From Limnobacter humi (GTDB lineage Bacteria; Pseudomonadota; Gammaproteobacteria; Burkholderiales; Burkholderiaceae_B), in contig NZ_JANIGO010000002.1 of assembly GCF_024518835.1 (NCBI RefSeq), positions 687,522 to 751,521 on the forward strand: a stretch of DNA of 64,000 nt, written 5' to 3'. The translations under genes were made by a program, and so were the position numbers. The number at the start of each line of letters is the position of its first letter. The first letter of the stretch is position 1. The notes below the pieces were generated by a model. That model was not told where the DNA came from and made no database searches. It saw only the letters and a program-made list of their open reading frames with translations. Shown one piece after another: positions 8,308 to 17,381 of this stretch.

Positions 8308-10326
8308 TTATGTGACGTCCAGCGCGGGTACATACTGCTCATCGGGTACGTGTACCCACCGCCCGGTGTACGTGGCGATCGGCCACAACACCAAGGGCGT
8401 GAGCAGCATGTGGGCGTACATCCACAACCACTGTCCGTCAAAGGCATCAAACAGGGCCACCTTGGTGGCCTTCACCACCCAGGTAAATGGCAGGTAAGGG
8501 TGCAGCAATTGAAACAGCTCACCACTCAATTGAATGGGCACAATAGCGCCCGATGAACTGAGTTGCAAAATCAGGAACAGCACCGCCATGACCTTGCCGG
8601 TGTCCCCCAGCCAGCGCACCAAGGCCATCACAATGCTGACAAACACAATCGATGCGGTGAACAGCGTGATGGTGAGCAACACCGGATGTGCAATGGAAAT
8701 ACCCAGCAGCAGGCCCACTGTCAACAGCATGATGACCACCTGCCCAGCCACAATGAAAGACGGAATCAGCATTTTACCGATGCACTTGGACCAGTTGCCG
8801 TGGTGGGCCAAACTCAAGGGCAACTTGCGGTAGTGAAACAGGAAGGAGGTCATGACCGCCCCCACCCACAATGACAGCGGAATGAAGTTGGAACCGAATG
8901 CACTGCCATTGTTTTGCACTGGTGCAGCCACTTCCACCCTTGTTTGCACGGTGGATGAAAAACCCGCCGGGTTGATATTGGGAATGTTGAGCTTGGAAGG
9001 CACCGCTTCGTCAAGCAGGTTCAGGCCGTTGGACAACTGCCCTGCCCCATCGGCCAATTGAGCCAGGCCATTGTCGAGCTTGCCTGAGCCCTCTTCCAGG
9101 CGATTCAAGCCTTGCGACAGTTGCCCAGTTGCACCGGCGAGGGTGGTCAGCCCATCGCCGTAGCGGTCCAGGTCGCTGGCGGCGGGCATTTTGCTGTGCA
9201 TGGTGCGAATACCGCCCGCCAATTGGCCCATGCCATCGGACAGCTTCACCACCCCATCACGCACACGGGCACTTCCATCGGCCAGGGTGTCACTGCCCCC
9301 CTTGGCCTTGCTCAAGCCATTGCCCAGTTTAATGGAGCCCTCCTCCAGTTGCGCTGCGCCGTTGGACACCTTGGTGCCAAAAAACGGAATGCTGGCGGTT
9401 TTGGTTTTGAGTTCGGTCAGCCCATCGGTTAACCGAACCGAGCCGGCCTTCAACTCGCCCAAGCCTTGGCTCAATTGGGCGTTACCCTCGGCCACTTGGG
9501 TGGCGCCATCTTTCAACGCGGCAAGGTCCGTATCCGCAGGCAGTTTGGCATTCATTTGGGCAATGCCACCGCCCAATTGCTTCATGCCCTCGGTGATCTT
9601 CAAGCCTGAATCCCTCAACTGGCCAGCACCCGCGCTGATTTTCACACCAGCATCCCGCGCTTTGCCCAAACCCGCATTCAGTTGGGTGGAACCCTCAGAA
9701 GCTTTTTCCAAACCTTCTTTCAAGCGGGCTGCACCGGCATTGAGAGCGCTCACCCCCTCTTTCAACTTGGCCACCTTGATTTCTGAATCGGCGGCAATCT
9801 CAGACACCTTGGTCCAGCGCCGTTCATTCAACAGCTCATTCAGGCGTCGCGACACCTCGGGCGCAAATTTTTTCGCCACATTGGCACCCGTGTAGTTGTT
9901 GCCTTCAGAAGTAAACACCACCAGCTCACCTGCACCGCTGCGGCTGGCACCCACCGCCTCGGCACTGAAGTTTTCTGGAATGATGAGTGCAAAATCCACC
10001 TCACCGTCGCGAACCATGGCACGTGCCTTTTGCTCATCGGGTTGAAGGACGAAACCCAATTTACGGTCGGCCTGCAGTTTGTCGGTCAGCGATTGGCCCA
10101 CATGGATGGCCTCGCCTTTGTAGGCTGTGCCTGCATCATGATTCACAATCAGCACTGGCAACTGCGGCGCTTTGGACTCGGGGTCCCACATGCTGGAAAT
10201 GTAGATGGTGGCGTACAGGGCGGGGATGAAGCACACCCCAAACGCGGACAACCGAAGACGGGGATAGCGACGCAGCAAGCCCCAGTCTGCGTGCACGACC
10301 GATTGAATTTGCCGGACTAAGCCCAT
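8308..10326 (-). CDS. YhgE/Pip-family ABC-2-type membrane protein
   Basis: Member of the family of YhgE (phage infection protein) and Gram-positive secretion-accessory proteins: one N-terminal transmembrane segment at about 25-45, a large extracytoplasmic region, then five or six membrane segments in the last 200 residues that resemble ABC-2 permeases. The middle part (about residues 190-440) is a long run of short repeats of the form L..G...L..G, such as QLSQGLGELKAGSVRLTDGL, typical of this family and likely helical. 672 residues is in the normal range. No ATPase partner lies beside it. The role in a betaproteobacterium is unclear; export of an unknown compound is the family-level guess. 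Confidence 0.85.
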   Translation of the reverse strand: MGLVRQIQSVVHADWGLLRRYPRLRLSAFGVCFIPALYATIYISSMWDPESKAPQLPVLIVNHDAGTAYKGEAIHVGQSLTDKLQADRKLGFVLQPDEQKARAMVRDGEVDFALIIPENFSAEAVGASRSGAGELVVFTSEGNNYTGANVAKKFAPEVSRRLNELLNERRWTKVSEIAADSEIKVAKLKEGVSALNAGAARLKEGLEKASEGSTQLNAGLGKARDAGVKISAGAGQLRDSGLKITEGMKQLGGGIAQMNAKLPADTDLAALKDGATQVAEGNAQLSQGLGELKAGSVRLTDGLTELKTKTASIPFFGTKVSNGAAQLEEGSIKLGNGLSKAKGGSDTLADGSARVRDGVVKLSDGMGQLAGGIRTMHSKMPAASDLDRYGDGLTTLAGATGQLSQGLNRLEEGSGKLDNGLAQLADGAGQLSNGLNLLDEAVPSKLNIPNINPAGFSSTVQTRVEVAAPVQNNGSAFGSNFIPLSLWVGAVMTSFLFHYRKLPLSLAHHGNWSKCIGKMLIPSFIVAGQVVIMLLTVGLLLGISIAHPVLLTITLFTASIVFVSIVMALVRWLGDTGKVMAVLFLILQLSSSGAIVPIQLSGELFQLLHPYLPFTWVVKATKVALFDAFDGQWLWMYAHMLLTPLVLWPIATYTGRWVHVPDEQYVPALDVT

Positions 10327-10425
10327 GGTGCGAAAGCTCCCGCCTGAATTGTTCAGGTCTGTGTGTTGTGGCCTGAATTTTCAGGCATCATTTCGCCATT
10401 CTAAATGCACACACAGGATTGCAAC

Positions 10426-10740
10426 ATGAGCCAATTTGAAAACGTGACCGTGGTCAAAGCCGCCAACATCTACTTTGACGGCAAAGTGAGCAGCCGCACC
10501 GTGCTGTTTGCCGATGGCAGCAAAAAAACCCTGGGCCTGATGCTGCCCGGTGAGTACGAGTTCGGTACGTCTGAAAAAGAAATCATGGAAATTCTGGCCG
10601 GCGAACTGGACGTGTGCCTGCCCGGTACAGGCTGGCAAGCCATTCAGGGCGGCCAGTCCTTTGAAGTGCCAGCCGATGCCAAGTTCCAGTTGAAGGTGAA
10701 AACCCCCACCGACTACTGCTGCAGCTATTTGGGCAAATAA
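10426..10740 (+). CDS. ppnP: pyrimidine/purine nucleoside phosphorylase
   Basis: Small cupin-fold enzyme (former DUF1255 / UPF0345) that splits a range of nucleosides with phosphate to base and ribose 1-phosphate. 104 residues match the family (about 94-105). Recognised by [31 protein letters not shown] and the end [10 protein letters not shown] start at ATG 10426, where MSQFENV matches the family N-terminus and AGGA lies upstream, not at the ATG at 10405. The next gene starts two bases after its stop, so the two may be cotranscribed. Confidence 0.93.
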   Translation: MSQFENVTVVKAANIYFDGKVSSRTVLFADGSKKTLGLMLPGEYEFGTSEKEIMEILAGELDVCLPGTGWQAIQGGQSFEVPADAKFQLKVKTPTDYCCSYLGK

Positions 10741-10742
10741 GC

Positions 10743-11210
10743 TTGGTGGCACCGTTCAAGCCCAGCCATCCGCGCTGGGCGCTTTACGCAATGTTGGGGT
10801 TGGGGGCTTGCTCGCCTTCAACACCCCAGGAACAGGCGCAGGCGCTGGTAGATACGTATTTGTCAGCCCAATCAGCGGATTCCAGCATCAACCGTACAGA
10901 CGTCGTCTATTCCAAAGCCCTTCGCGTGCTGATCAAAAAAGATCAAACGTCGGCGGGCCCAGGCGAAGTCGGACGACTGGACTTTGAACCGCTGTGCAAC
11001 TGCCAGGACACCGGTGCCATTCAAAGCGTGACCATTGCAGATGCAGACGGTAAACCTTCTCAGTGGTTGACGCTTCAAATTGCGTGGCAAGACCAATCAC
11101 CCACCACGCCGATTCTTCTACACTTTATTCAGGAAGATGGGCAGTGGCGGGTTGATGAAGTGGTCTCCAGTGACATACCCAGCCTGCGCACCTTCCTGTC
11201 AGCCCCTTGA
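10743..11210 (+). CDS. small lipoprotein, DUF3828-like
   Basis: 155-residue protein with a short lipoprotein signal (LGLGAC lipobox near residue 23). The body resembles DUF3828 proteins: SKALRVLIKKD, then DFEPLCNCQD and a closing stretch about a protein's computed result (WRVDEVV). Function unknown. Start is TTG at 10743 or GTG at 10746, two to five bases after ppnP, suggesting translational coupling. Convergent with the ferredoxin-NADP reductase gene; no terminator is evident in the 32-base gap. Confidence 0.65.
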   Translation: MVAPFKPSHPRWALYAMLGLGACSPSTPQEQAQALVDTYLSAQSADSSINRTDVVYSKALRVLIKKDQTSAGPGEVGRLDFEPLCNCQDTGAIQSVTIADADGKPSQWLTLQIAWQDQSPTTPILLHFIQEDGQWRVDEVVSSDIPSLRTFLSAP

Positions 11211-11242
11211 TCGGCCTTATTTCTCAAACTCATTTTTCCACC

Positions 11243-12019
11243 TCATTTTTCCACAAAAGCCCGCTCAATCACATAATCGCCCCGCTCGCCTTGCCGGGGG
11301 CTGATCTTGAACCCACGCTCATCCAGAATGCGGCAACTGTCGGTCAGCATGCTCGGACTGCCACAGATCATGGCGCGGTCTTTCGCTGCGTCCAAGCCAT
11401 CCAGCTTCAGGTCGTCAAACAGCTTGCCACTCACGATGAGGTCGGTCAGGCGGCCACGGTTTCTGTAGGGCTCCCGGGTCACCGTGGGGTAGTACAGCAG
11501 CCGCTCCTGCACCAGCTCGCCGATAAACTCCTGCCGAGGCAACTCTTGCTGAATAAAGTCTGAGTACGCCAATTCACTGACTGTTCTCACCCCGTGGATC
11601 AGCACCACTTTGTCAAAACGCTCATAGGTGTCGGGGTCGCGAATGATGCTCATGAACGGGGCCAAACCAGTGCCCGTTGCCAGCAAATACAGGTTTCGAC
11701 CGTCATTAAGGTCGTCAATCACCAGCGTGCCCACTGGCTTTTGGCCCACAATCAATTGGTCACCGGGCTTTAAATGCTGCAATTTGGACGTTAAAGGCCC
11801 ATCGGGTACCTTGATGCTCAAAAATTCCAAATGCTCTTCGTAATTGGCACTGGCAATGCTGTAGGCCCGCAACAGCGGTTTGCCATCCTGTTCCAGACCA
11901 ATCATCACGAAATGCCCGTTGCGAAACCGCAAGCCCGGGTTGCGCGATGTTTTAAAGCTGAACAAGGACTCATTCCAGTGGTGCACTTCCAGCACGGTTT
12001 CTTTGGCTAAACTGCTCAT
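11243..12019 (-). CDS. fpr: ferredoxin--NADP+ reductase
   Basis: FAD enzyme moving electrons between NADPH and ferredoxin or flavodoxin. Family motifs: RAYSIAS (FAD binding), KPVGTLVIDDL, LLATGTGLAPFMSIIRD (NADP binding) and ICGSPSMLTD; the C-terminus ends in FVEK, in the position where bacterial Fpr proteins have their short tail. 258 residues is normal. Start at ATG 12019, with GGAGA upstream, not the GTG-like extension to 12052. It overlaps the upstream DUF971 gene by 4 bases (ATGA), so it is the last gene of the ten-gene operon. Context suggests it feeds NADPH electrons to the operon's ferredoxins and flavoprotein. Confidence 0.93.
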   Translation of the reverse strand: MSSLAKETVLEVHHWNESLFSFKTSRNPGLRFRNGHFVMIGLEQDGKPLLRAYSIASANYEEHLEFLSIKVPDGPLTSKLQHLKPGDQLIVGQKPVGTLVIDDLNDGRNLYLLATGTGLAPFMSIIRDPDTYERFDKVVLIHGVRTVSELAYSDFIQQELPRQEFIGELVQERLLYYPTVTREPYRNRGRLTDLIVSGKLFDDLKLDGLDAAKDRAMICGSPSMLTDSCRILDERGFKISPRQGERGDYVIERAFVEK

Positions 12020-12348
12020 GGTGTTTCTCCGGTGTATGCAAGGCTTGTGCACTCGGCCAGCTCATGGAGATAGGCCCAAGGGTAAATGCCCCGCTGATGT
12101 CCATCATCAAATGTAAAGGTGAGTGCATAGTGACCCACCACATCCAGTTGCTGTATACGCACCCTGTGCTCGGGCTCAAGCCGTGAGCCCGATCGTTGTA
12201 GCGCGATACATTCAGAACAACGGCAGGCCTGACGAATCAGTGCATGCGGTATGTCGCTTTGTGTACCGTCGCCCCAGCTCAAGCTCAGGAAACCCGCTTG
12301 CTGGTGATTGACCACCTTGGTGGGCGGCAGGTTGTGAAACCCGTTCAT
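12016..12348 (-). CDS. DUF971 (gamma-butyrobetaine hydroxylase-like N-terminal) domain protein
   Basis: 110-residue stand-alone DUF971 protein. Visible family features: LSLSWGDGTQSDIPHALIR, a CRCSEC cysteine cluster of the kind that binds metal in this family, and FDDGHQRGIYPWAYLHEL. The domain is also found on gamma-butyrobetaine hydroxylases and on some Mrp/ApbC iron-sulfur proteins, so a role in iron-sulfur handling for the operon's ferredoxins is possible but unproven. Start and stop overlap its neighbours by 4 bases each (ATPase upstream, FNR downstream), so it is translationally coupled to both. Confidence 0.85.
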   Translation of the reverse strand: MNGFHNLPPTKVVNHQQAGFLSLSWGDGTQSDIPHALIRQACRCSECIALQRSGSRLEPEHRVRIQQLDVVGHYALTFTFDDGHQRGIYPWAYLHELAECTSLAYTGETP

Positions 12349-13214
12349 CGCAAAGCCTCCACACCCTCCTGGCCCAAATGCCAGCTGGCCGACAAACTGT
12401 TGGCATCCAGCTCTCCGCCCATGGCAGCCAGGCTTTCTTCCCGAATCAGGCTCTTGAGTTGACGGTGCAACGCGGTGAACACGGGCGAGGCCGTCATGGT
12501 CGGGGTTCGCGGGCGCGGCAAATCCACCGGTATTTCAGCCTTGATTCGCCCGGGTCGGGCAGTCATGACATACACCCGATCGGACAGAAAAATGGCTTCT
12601 TCGATGTCATGGGTAATGAAGAGCACTGAGATTTTCCACTGCTGCCACATGTGGGTCAGAATTTCCTGCATCACCACCCGGGTTTGCGAATCCAGCGCAC
12701 CAAACGGTTCGTCCATCAACAATACCCGGGGGCCGGTGGCCAGTGCCCGAACAATGCCCACGCGTTGCTTCATGCCACCCGACAACTGGTCCGGGTAATG
12801 GTTCTCAAAGGGCAGCAAACCGGCCAAGCCCAACAGCGTGCGGGCTTTGGTTTCACGTTCATGACGCGACATCCCCTGAAGCTTCAAACCAAACTCCACG
12901 TTTTCGCGAACCTTCAACCAGGGAAAGAGCGAATACTGCTGAAACACCACGCCCCGCTCGGCGGATGGCCCGGCAATGGATTTTCCATCCATGGTGACCA
13001 CACCGGAATCGGGCTTGAGAAAACCCGCCACAATGTTGAGCAAGGTGGACTTTCCACACCCGGATGGGCCCACCACGGACACGAATTCGCCAGGTTCAAC
13101 ATGCAGCGACACATCCGATACCGCCGTGAACTGGCTGCCTTGTTGGGTGAAGGTCACCTGAATATGCTGCAGGTCAATGTGGCCTGTGGCCAATGATTCA
13201 TCTCGTGCATTCAT
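12345..13214 (-). CDS. ABC transporter ATPase, nitrate/sulfonate/taurine type
   Basis: ATP-binding subunit of an importer of the SsuB/TauB/NrtD group. Walker A GPSGCGKST, Q-loop region VVFQQYSLFPWL, signature LSGGMKQR, Walker B VLLMDEP and the switch His in FITHDIEEA are all intact. 289 residues, with a C-terminal extension of about 30 residues after the usual end. Overlaps the permease stop by 4 bases and the DUF971 start by 4. The substrate is set by the binding protein two genes upstream; sequence alone cannot separate sulfonate, taurine, nitrate or another anion. Confidence 0.92.
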   Translation of the reverse strand: MNARDESLATGHIDLQHIQVTFTQQGSQFTAVSDVSLHVEPGEFVSVVGPSGCGKSTLLNIVAGFLKPDSGVVTMDGKSIAGPSAERGVVFQQYSLFPWLKVRENVEFGLKLQGMSRHERETKARTLLGLAGLLPFENHYPDQLSGGMKQRVGIVRALATGPRVLLMDEPFGALDSQTRVVMQEILTHMWQQWKISVLFITHDIEEAIFLSDRVYVMTARPGRIKAEIPVDLPRPRTPTMTASPVFTALHRQLKSLIREESLAAMGGELDANSLSASWHLGQEGVEALR

Positions 13215-14215
13215 CGCTCACTCCCTTTTCCAGCCAGACTCACCCAGGGCATCAACAGTCGCGACACCCACACAATCGCGCCACTGCACAACAGGCCCAG
13301 TACCCCGATCACCACCATGCCCAACACAATGTTGGGATACTCAATCAAGGAATAGGCCTCCCAGGTGAAGTAGCCCACGCCGAACTGGCCGGAAATCATT
13401 TCCGCAGCGATCAGCGACACCCAGGCCACACCCATGCCCACGGCCAAACCGGTGAACACGCTGGGCAATGCCGCTGGCAACACCACCTTGGTCAGCACCG
13501 TGAACTCGCTGGCCCCCAACGCCTGTGCAGCACGCAGCAACACCGGGTCGACTCCCTTCACACCCGCCATGGTGTTCATGAAGATGGGAAAGAACGCACC
13601 AATGAACGTGATGAACACAATGCTGGTTTCGGTGGTGGGCCACAACATGATCGAGATGGGTACCCAGGCAATGGCGGGAATGGGCCGCAAAACTTCAAGC
13701 GCTGGAAACAACAAACCCCGGAGTATTTTGAAACGACCGCACACCAAGCCCAACATCACCCCAAGCAGCGTTGCAATCGCAAAGCCTTCCAGAATGCGCT
13801 TCACGCTCATGCCAATGTTGGTTTGAAACCGGTGGTCACCCGCCATGCTGACAAAGTTGGTGAACACGGCTTCAGGCGATGGCACATTGGTGAAGCGAAT
13901 GTAGAAGTTCCACTTGTAAAGGGTGGCCAAGTGCCAGAACAGCAACAGGGCAGAAATGGATACGGCTGCCAACAGCACGCTCACCATCTGCTTGCGAATG
14001 ACCATGGCCGCGCGGGCACCCAGCCCCAGCGCTTGCACAGGGGCACTGGGTGTGCTGGTTTTCAAGCTGAAGCTTGAGCTTGCGCCGCCCCCTTCCACGG
14101 CCACCAATGCCGGCGTGTTTTCACTGCTTGCCGAATTGGCCCCGGTGGCATCAACCACAGCCACCGGGGCATACTCCTTCGCAGCTTTCGTCTGAATTCC
14201 AAGAATGCTCGCCAT
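13211..14215 (-). CDS. ABC transporter permease, nitrate/sulfonate/taurine type
   Basis: Inner-membrane permease of the SsuC/TauC/NrtB family, with about six membrane segments and the EAA-type loop near the end of the domain (AQALGASEFTVLTKVVLPAALP), which contacts the ATPase. The N-terminal about 75 residues are an Ala/Ser-rich low-complexity cytoplasmic extension, longer than usual. The likely start is one of two adjacent ATG codons at 14218 or 14215, behind a GGAGA site; I use 14215 for spacing. The longer reading to 14320 runs into the binding-protein gene and is not credible. Overlaps the ATPase gene by 4 bases. Confidence 0.9.
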   Translation of the reverse strand: MASILGIQTKAAKEYAPVAVVDATGANSASSENTPALVAVEGGGASSSFSLKTSTPSAPVQALGLGARAAMVIRKQMVSVLLAAVSISALLLFWHLATLYKWNFYIRFTNVPSPEAVFTNFVSMAGDHRFQTNIGMSVKRILEGFAIATLLGVMLGLVCGRFKILRGLLFPALEVLRPIPAIAWVPISIMLWPTTETSIVFITFIGAFFPIFMNTMAGVKGVDPVLLRAAQALGASEFTVLTKVVLPAALPSVFTGLAVGMGVAWVSLIAAEMISGQFGVGYFTWEAYSLIEYPNIVLGMVVIGVLGLLCSGAIVWVSRLLMPWVSLAGKGSER

Positions 14216-14243
14216 CATGATTTCTCCGCAAGGTGGGTGAATG

Positions 14244-15689
14244 TTATTTCTCAGCCAGTGCCAAGGCGTCCGGGTACAAGCCAACCTTTCCGCCCACTTT
14301 GGCTGCATAGGCTTCGGCATCTTTTTTCAGCAGGAAGGGGGTGATATCTGCACCGCCCTTTCCACCAACTTTCAAGGCGTAATAAGCCTTGTCTGCAAAC
14401 ACCTTGATGCGCATGCTTTGATCGTAGACATAAGCCACACCAATCTTCTTGCCGGCACTCTCTGCTTTCTTGATGGCTGCCAAGGTGCAATTGGCCGACT
14501 TGTAAGCGGTGATGGCACCGCCTTCAATCCACACTTCGCCCGCCTGTCGGGGATTCAAAATATCGCCGCCACACAGGGGGTCCTTTCCACTGATTTCGTA
14601 ATTGCTTTGGCTCAGCTTCTGCTTGTCGTAATCCAGCTTCAAGTCCGCAAAGGCCTGCTTGAGGTAACTTTCATCCACCCACGCGTCTGCATCAAAGTCC
14701 TTCACACGGCCCATCCGCTTCAATACACCATGGTCATACTTCACGGTTTGAACCCAGCGGGGCTTGATGGTGGGGTCCAGCGTGTGGATGCCACCGGGGC
14801 CCAGGAACATGTAGACCACTTCCTTTTCAACCCGGGTCCATTGCTCGATTTTTTCAGCCGCCTGTACCGGGTTTTTTCGCACCCAATTGTTGGCCTCCAT
14901 CAAGGCCTTTAAATAGGCCACCACAAACTCGGGGTATTTTTTGGCAAAGTCTTCACGCACCACCACGCCATGGAACGTCGGCACTCGGGTTTCAGCGCCG
15001 TCAAAAATTTTGCGGGCAAAACCGCGATACGGCAGCAACTCGGCAAAGGGCACAAAGTCTGCATGGCCATCAATGCGCTTTTCCTGCAAGCTGGATGTAC
15101 CCACCTCCGGGCTTTGGCTCGACAGCTCAAAATCCTCGGGCTTCAAGCCACGGTCTTCCATCGCTTTGAGCAACATGCCGTGGGCTGCAGACCCAAATGG
15201 CACAGACACCTTTTTGCCCTTGAGATCCATCAGGTCGTAATACGGTGAGTCTTTGTGAACCACAATCCCATTGCCAGCCCCATCGGCATTGTAGGCAATG
15301 ATGGCAATCAAGCGGCTGCGGGTTTCGTTGCTGGCCTGGAAGGTAGCGCCATTCACGAGCAAGGGGTAATCGCCCATCATGCCGATCTGCAAGGTGTTGG
15401 CCACCATGCCATTGGTCACGGGTGGCCCGGATGTAAAGTTCTGCCATTCGATCTTGAACTGGGTGTTTTTGTATTTCGGGATTTTGGCCAGTTCTTTGTC
15501 GAGCAGGCCCAATTCCTTGATTACCACACCACCGGTGACGGTGTTGGTGGTGGTGTTTTGTGTACCAATACCCACGGTGACCACATCGGCCCAAGCGGTC
15601 AGCGGAATGGCGCACGCCAGCACCATGGCTGAAGTGACGTTGATGAGACCGCGCAGGGCGGCGTTGCGTGTGTCTGTTCCTGGTTTCAT
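14244..15689 (-). CDS. ABC substrate-binding protein with NosL-like C-terminal domain
   Basis: Periplasmic binding protein of the SsuA/NrtA group, 481 residues: signal peptide ending near TAWA-DVV, then a type II binding fold (IGTQNTTTNTVTGGVVIKEL, MMGDYPLLVNGA, LKGKKVSVPFGSAAHGML). After about residue 370 comes an extra stretch of about 110 residues containing CGGD, ANCTLAA and a closing segment near ITPFLLKKDAEAYA and GGKVGLYPDAL that resembles the NosL copper-chaperone domain. Ordinary SsuA/TauA proteins lack it. Start ATG 15689 with AAGGA upstream, not the ATG at 15725. The gene lies 89 bases after the ferredoxin gene and 28 before the permease. The family match of the first part is firm; the NosL reading is moderate. 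Confidence 0.85.
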   Translation of the reverse strand: MKPGTDTRNAALRGLINVTSAMVLACAIPLTAWADVVTVGIGTQNTTTNTVTGGVVIKELGLLDKELAKIPKYKNTQFKIEWQNFTSGPPVTNGMVANTLQIGMMGDYPLLVNGATFQASNETRSRLIAIIAYNADGAGNGIVVHKDSPYYDLMDLKGKKVSVPFGSAAHGMLLKAMEDRGLKPEDFELSSQSPEVGTSSLQEKRIDGHADFVPFAELLPYRGFARKIFDGAETRVPTFHGVVVREDFAKKYPEFVVAYLKALMEANNWVRKNPVQAAEKIEQWTRVEKEVVYMFLGPGGIHTLDPTIKPRWVQTVKYDHGVLKRMGRVKDFDADAWVDESYLKQAFADLKLDYDKQKLSQSNYEISGKDPLCGGDILNPRQAGEVWIEGGAITAYKSANCTLAAIKKAESAGKKIGVAYVYDQSMRIKVFADKAYYALKVGGKGGADITPFLLKKDAEAYAAKVGGKVGLYPDALALAEK

Positions 15690-15778
15690 GTCAACTATCC
15701 TTGTGTTGCGTTTGTTGTTGAACACTGCGTTGTGTGGTGGATGACAGTTGAATGAATGGAAGAATGTGCACGGTCAAT

Positions 15779-16123
15779 TCAGGCTTGGGTTTGTGGACAC
15801 TCCTCTTCCAGGTACTGCAGTTTTCCTTTCACATCGGCCCATTGCTCAGCGTCGGACAGTGGTTCCTTGGCGGCATTGATGACAGGCCATTGCTGTGCCA
15901 GTCGGGCGTTGATGGCCACAAACGCTTGCTGGTCTACCGGCAAATCCGCTTCTTCATAAATGGCACTGGCCGGGCACTCGGGCACGCACACGCCGCAGTC
16001 AATGCAACCAGCGGGGTCGATGACCAAAAAATTGGGCCCTTCATGAAAACAATCCACCGGGCACACCGACACGCAATCGGTGTATTTGCAGCGGATGCAG
16101 GCTTCTGTCACAACGAAAGTCAT
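15779..16123 (-). CDS. fdxA: FdxA-type seven-iron (3Fe-4S/4Fe-4S) ferredoxin
   Basis: Electron carrier closely resembling Azotobacter ferredoxin I: CIRCKYTDCVSVCPVDC followed by GPNFLVIDPAGCIDCGVCVPECP, with the usual about 50-residue C-terminal tail after the clusters. 114 residues fit. Overlaps the HEAT-repeat gene by 4 bases, so it is part of the operon and not the usual solitary fdxA. With the FNR at the operon's end it would complete an NADPH-to-ferredoxin chain. Confidence 0.92.
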   Translation of the reverse strand: MTFVVTEACIRCKYTDCVSVCPVDCFHEGPNFLVIDPAGCIDCGVCVPECPASAIYEEADLPVDQQAFVAINARLAQQWPVINAAKEPLSDAEQWADVKGKLQYLEEECPQTQA

Positions 16124-17082
16124 GGCCGTTCTCCCGAGTTGTGTTGAAGGGTGATATTGGTCAGTGCCAGGCGCGCCAGCTTGCGTACATCAGGGTCAGC
16201 ATCGTCCAGCGCTTTTTCCAGGGCAGGAATGGCCCGAGTGTCACCGATTTCACCCAATGCGATGGCCGCTTCCTTGCGCAGGTTGCTCACCGTGTCGGTC
16301 AGGGCTTCCACCAAAGCAGGCAGTGCCGACAAGGCCTTGAACCAACCCAAAGCCCGCGCCGCGCGCACCCGCACCTGCCAGTAGTCATCCTTCAGCGCGG
16401 CAATCAATTCATCGGTGGCCTGCACCATGCGCAGCTTGCCCAGCGTGGCAGCCGCTTCTTCGCGCACCATCCAGACCGAGTCACCCAGCGCGCGCACCAG
16501 TGACGGCACTGCGCTTACCTCGGTGCTATAGGCCAAGGCACCCACTGCGATTCGCCGCACCTCCCCATCCGGATCATGCGCTGCCACTTCAGCCAAATGG
16601 CCAATGGCATCGGTGCGCTTCAAGTAACCCAGTACGCCCACAGCTTCACGGCGCACAGCAGGATCCGGGTCTTTCAGCTGCCCCAGTGCAGGCGCATAGG
16701 CTTCATCCACCCGCAAGGCCCGCACGGCCTTCAAGGCGGCAGCCCGAACGCCTGGGTCCGCATGGGTCAAAAACGGAATCAGGGGTGCGGCAGATTCGGA
16801 TTCTTTCAGTTCCGCCAGCACGGTGGATGTGGCCTCACGAACCTCCGCATCTGCATCCAGCAGGCATTGGGCCAAGGCGGTGACGGTCTCCAGGTCTTCA
16901 AACCCTTCCAATGCTTTAACAGCCTCCATGCGCACCGAAGCATCCGGGTCCTTCAGCATGGGTTGAAGCAATAGCTCAATGTCGTCCTCGTCGCTATATG
17001 GCAAATCAATCACGGCCAGCCTGCGCACCGCAGCGTCTGGGCTCACAAGGCGAGCCTGCATGTCCATTAGATCAGTACTCAT
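16120..17082 (-). CDS. HEAT-repeat (PBS lyase-like) protein
   Basis: 320 residues built almost entirely of about nine HEAT/PBS-lyase-type helical repeats of about 31 residues (units like DPDASVRMEAVKAL, DADAEVREATSTVL and DPDPAVRREAVGVL). No signal peptide and no catalytic motif. Such solenoids act as scaffolds or as lyase/chaperone-like partners; here the gene sits between two ferredoxin genes, 8 bases after one and overlapping the other by 4, so a role in assembling or docking the flavoprotein-ferredoxin complex is a reasonable inference. Confidence 0.88.
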   Translation of the reverse strand: MSTDLMDMQARLVSPDAAVRRLAVIDLPYSDEDDIELLLQPMLKDPDASVRMEAVKALEGFEDLETVTALAQCLLDADAEVREATSTVLAELKESESAAPLIPFLTHADPGVRAAALKAVRALRVDEAYAPALGQLKDPDPAVRREAVGVLGYLKRTDAIGHLAEVAAHDPDGEVRRIAVGALAYSTEVSAVPSLVRALGDSVWMVREEAAATLGKLRMVQATDELIAALKDDYWQVRVRAARALGWFKALSALPALVEALTDTVSNLRKEAAIALGEIGDTRAIPALEKALDDADPDVRKLARLALTNITLQHNSGERP

Positions 17083-17090
17083 GGCAGGCC

Positions 17091-17324
17091 TCAGCGCAAC
17101 AGAAATGGAATGTCAACATGGATGGCGCTGGTGGGGCAGTCTGTCTCACAGGGCAGGCAATACCAGCATTCGTCAAACTTCATGAAAGCCTTGCCTGTTA
17201 CATGGTCGATGGCCAGCACATCCAGCGGGCACACATCCACGCACACGGTGCAGCCTTTCTCGGCGATGCACTTGTCGTTGTCTACTTTGACCGGTACCTG
17301 GGTCAGGGTTGTTGCCAATGTCAT
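17091..17324 (-). CDS. AprB-like two-[4Fe-4S] ferredoxin
   Basis: 77-residue ferredoxin with eight cysteines in two groups: CIAEKGCTVCVDVCP and CWYCLPCETDCP. The first motif has an insertion (CxxxxxCxxC) like the beta subunit of adenylylsulfate reductase, which also has an aromatic residue in the second group. It is shorter than true AprB (about 150 residues), lacking its C-terminal arm. Immediately downstream of the AprA-like flavoprotein (57 bases), so it is the likely electron-transfer subunit of that enzyme. Confidence 0.88.
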   Translation of the reverse strand: MTLATTLTQVPVKVDNDKCIAEKGCTVCVDVCPLDVLAIDHVTGKAFMKFDECWYCLPCETDCPTSAIHVDIPFLLR

Positions 17325-17381
17325 GGTTCACCTCATCGGTTCAATCGGTTGTACAGCATCAGTTCGTGTGCCAGCTTTTTA

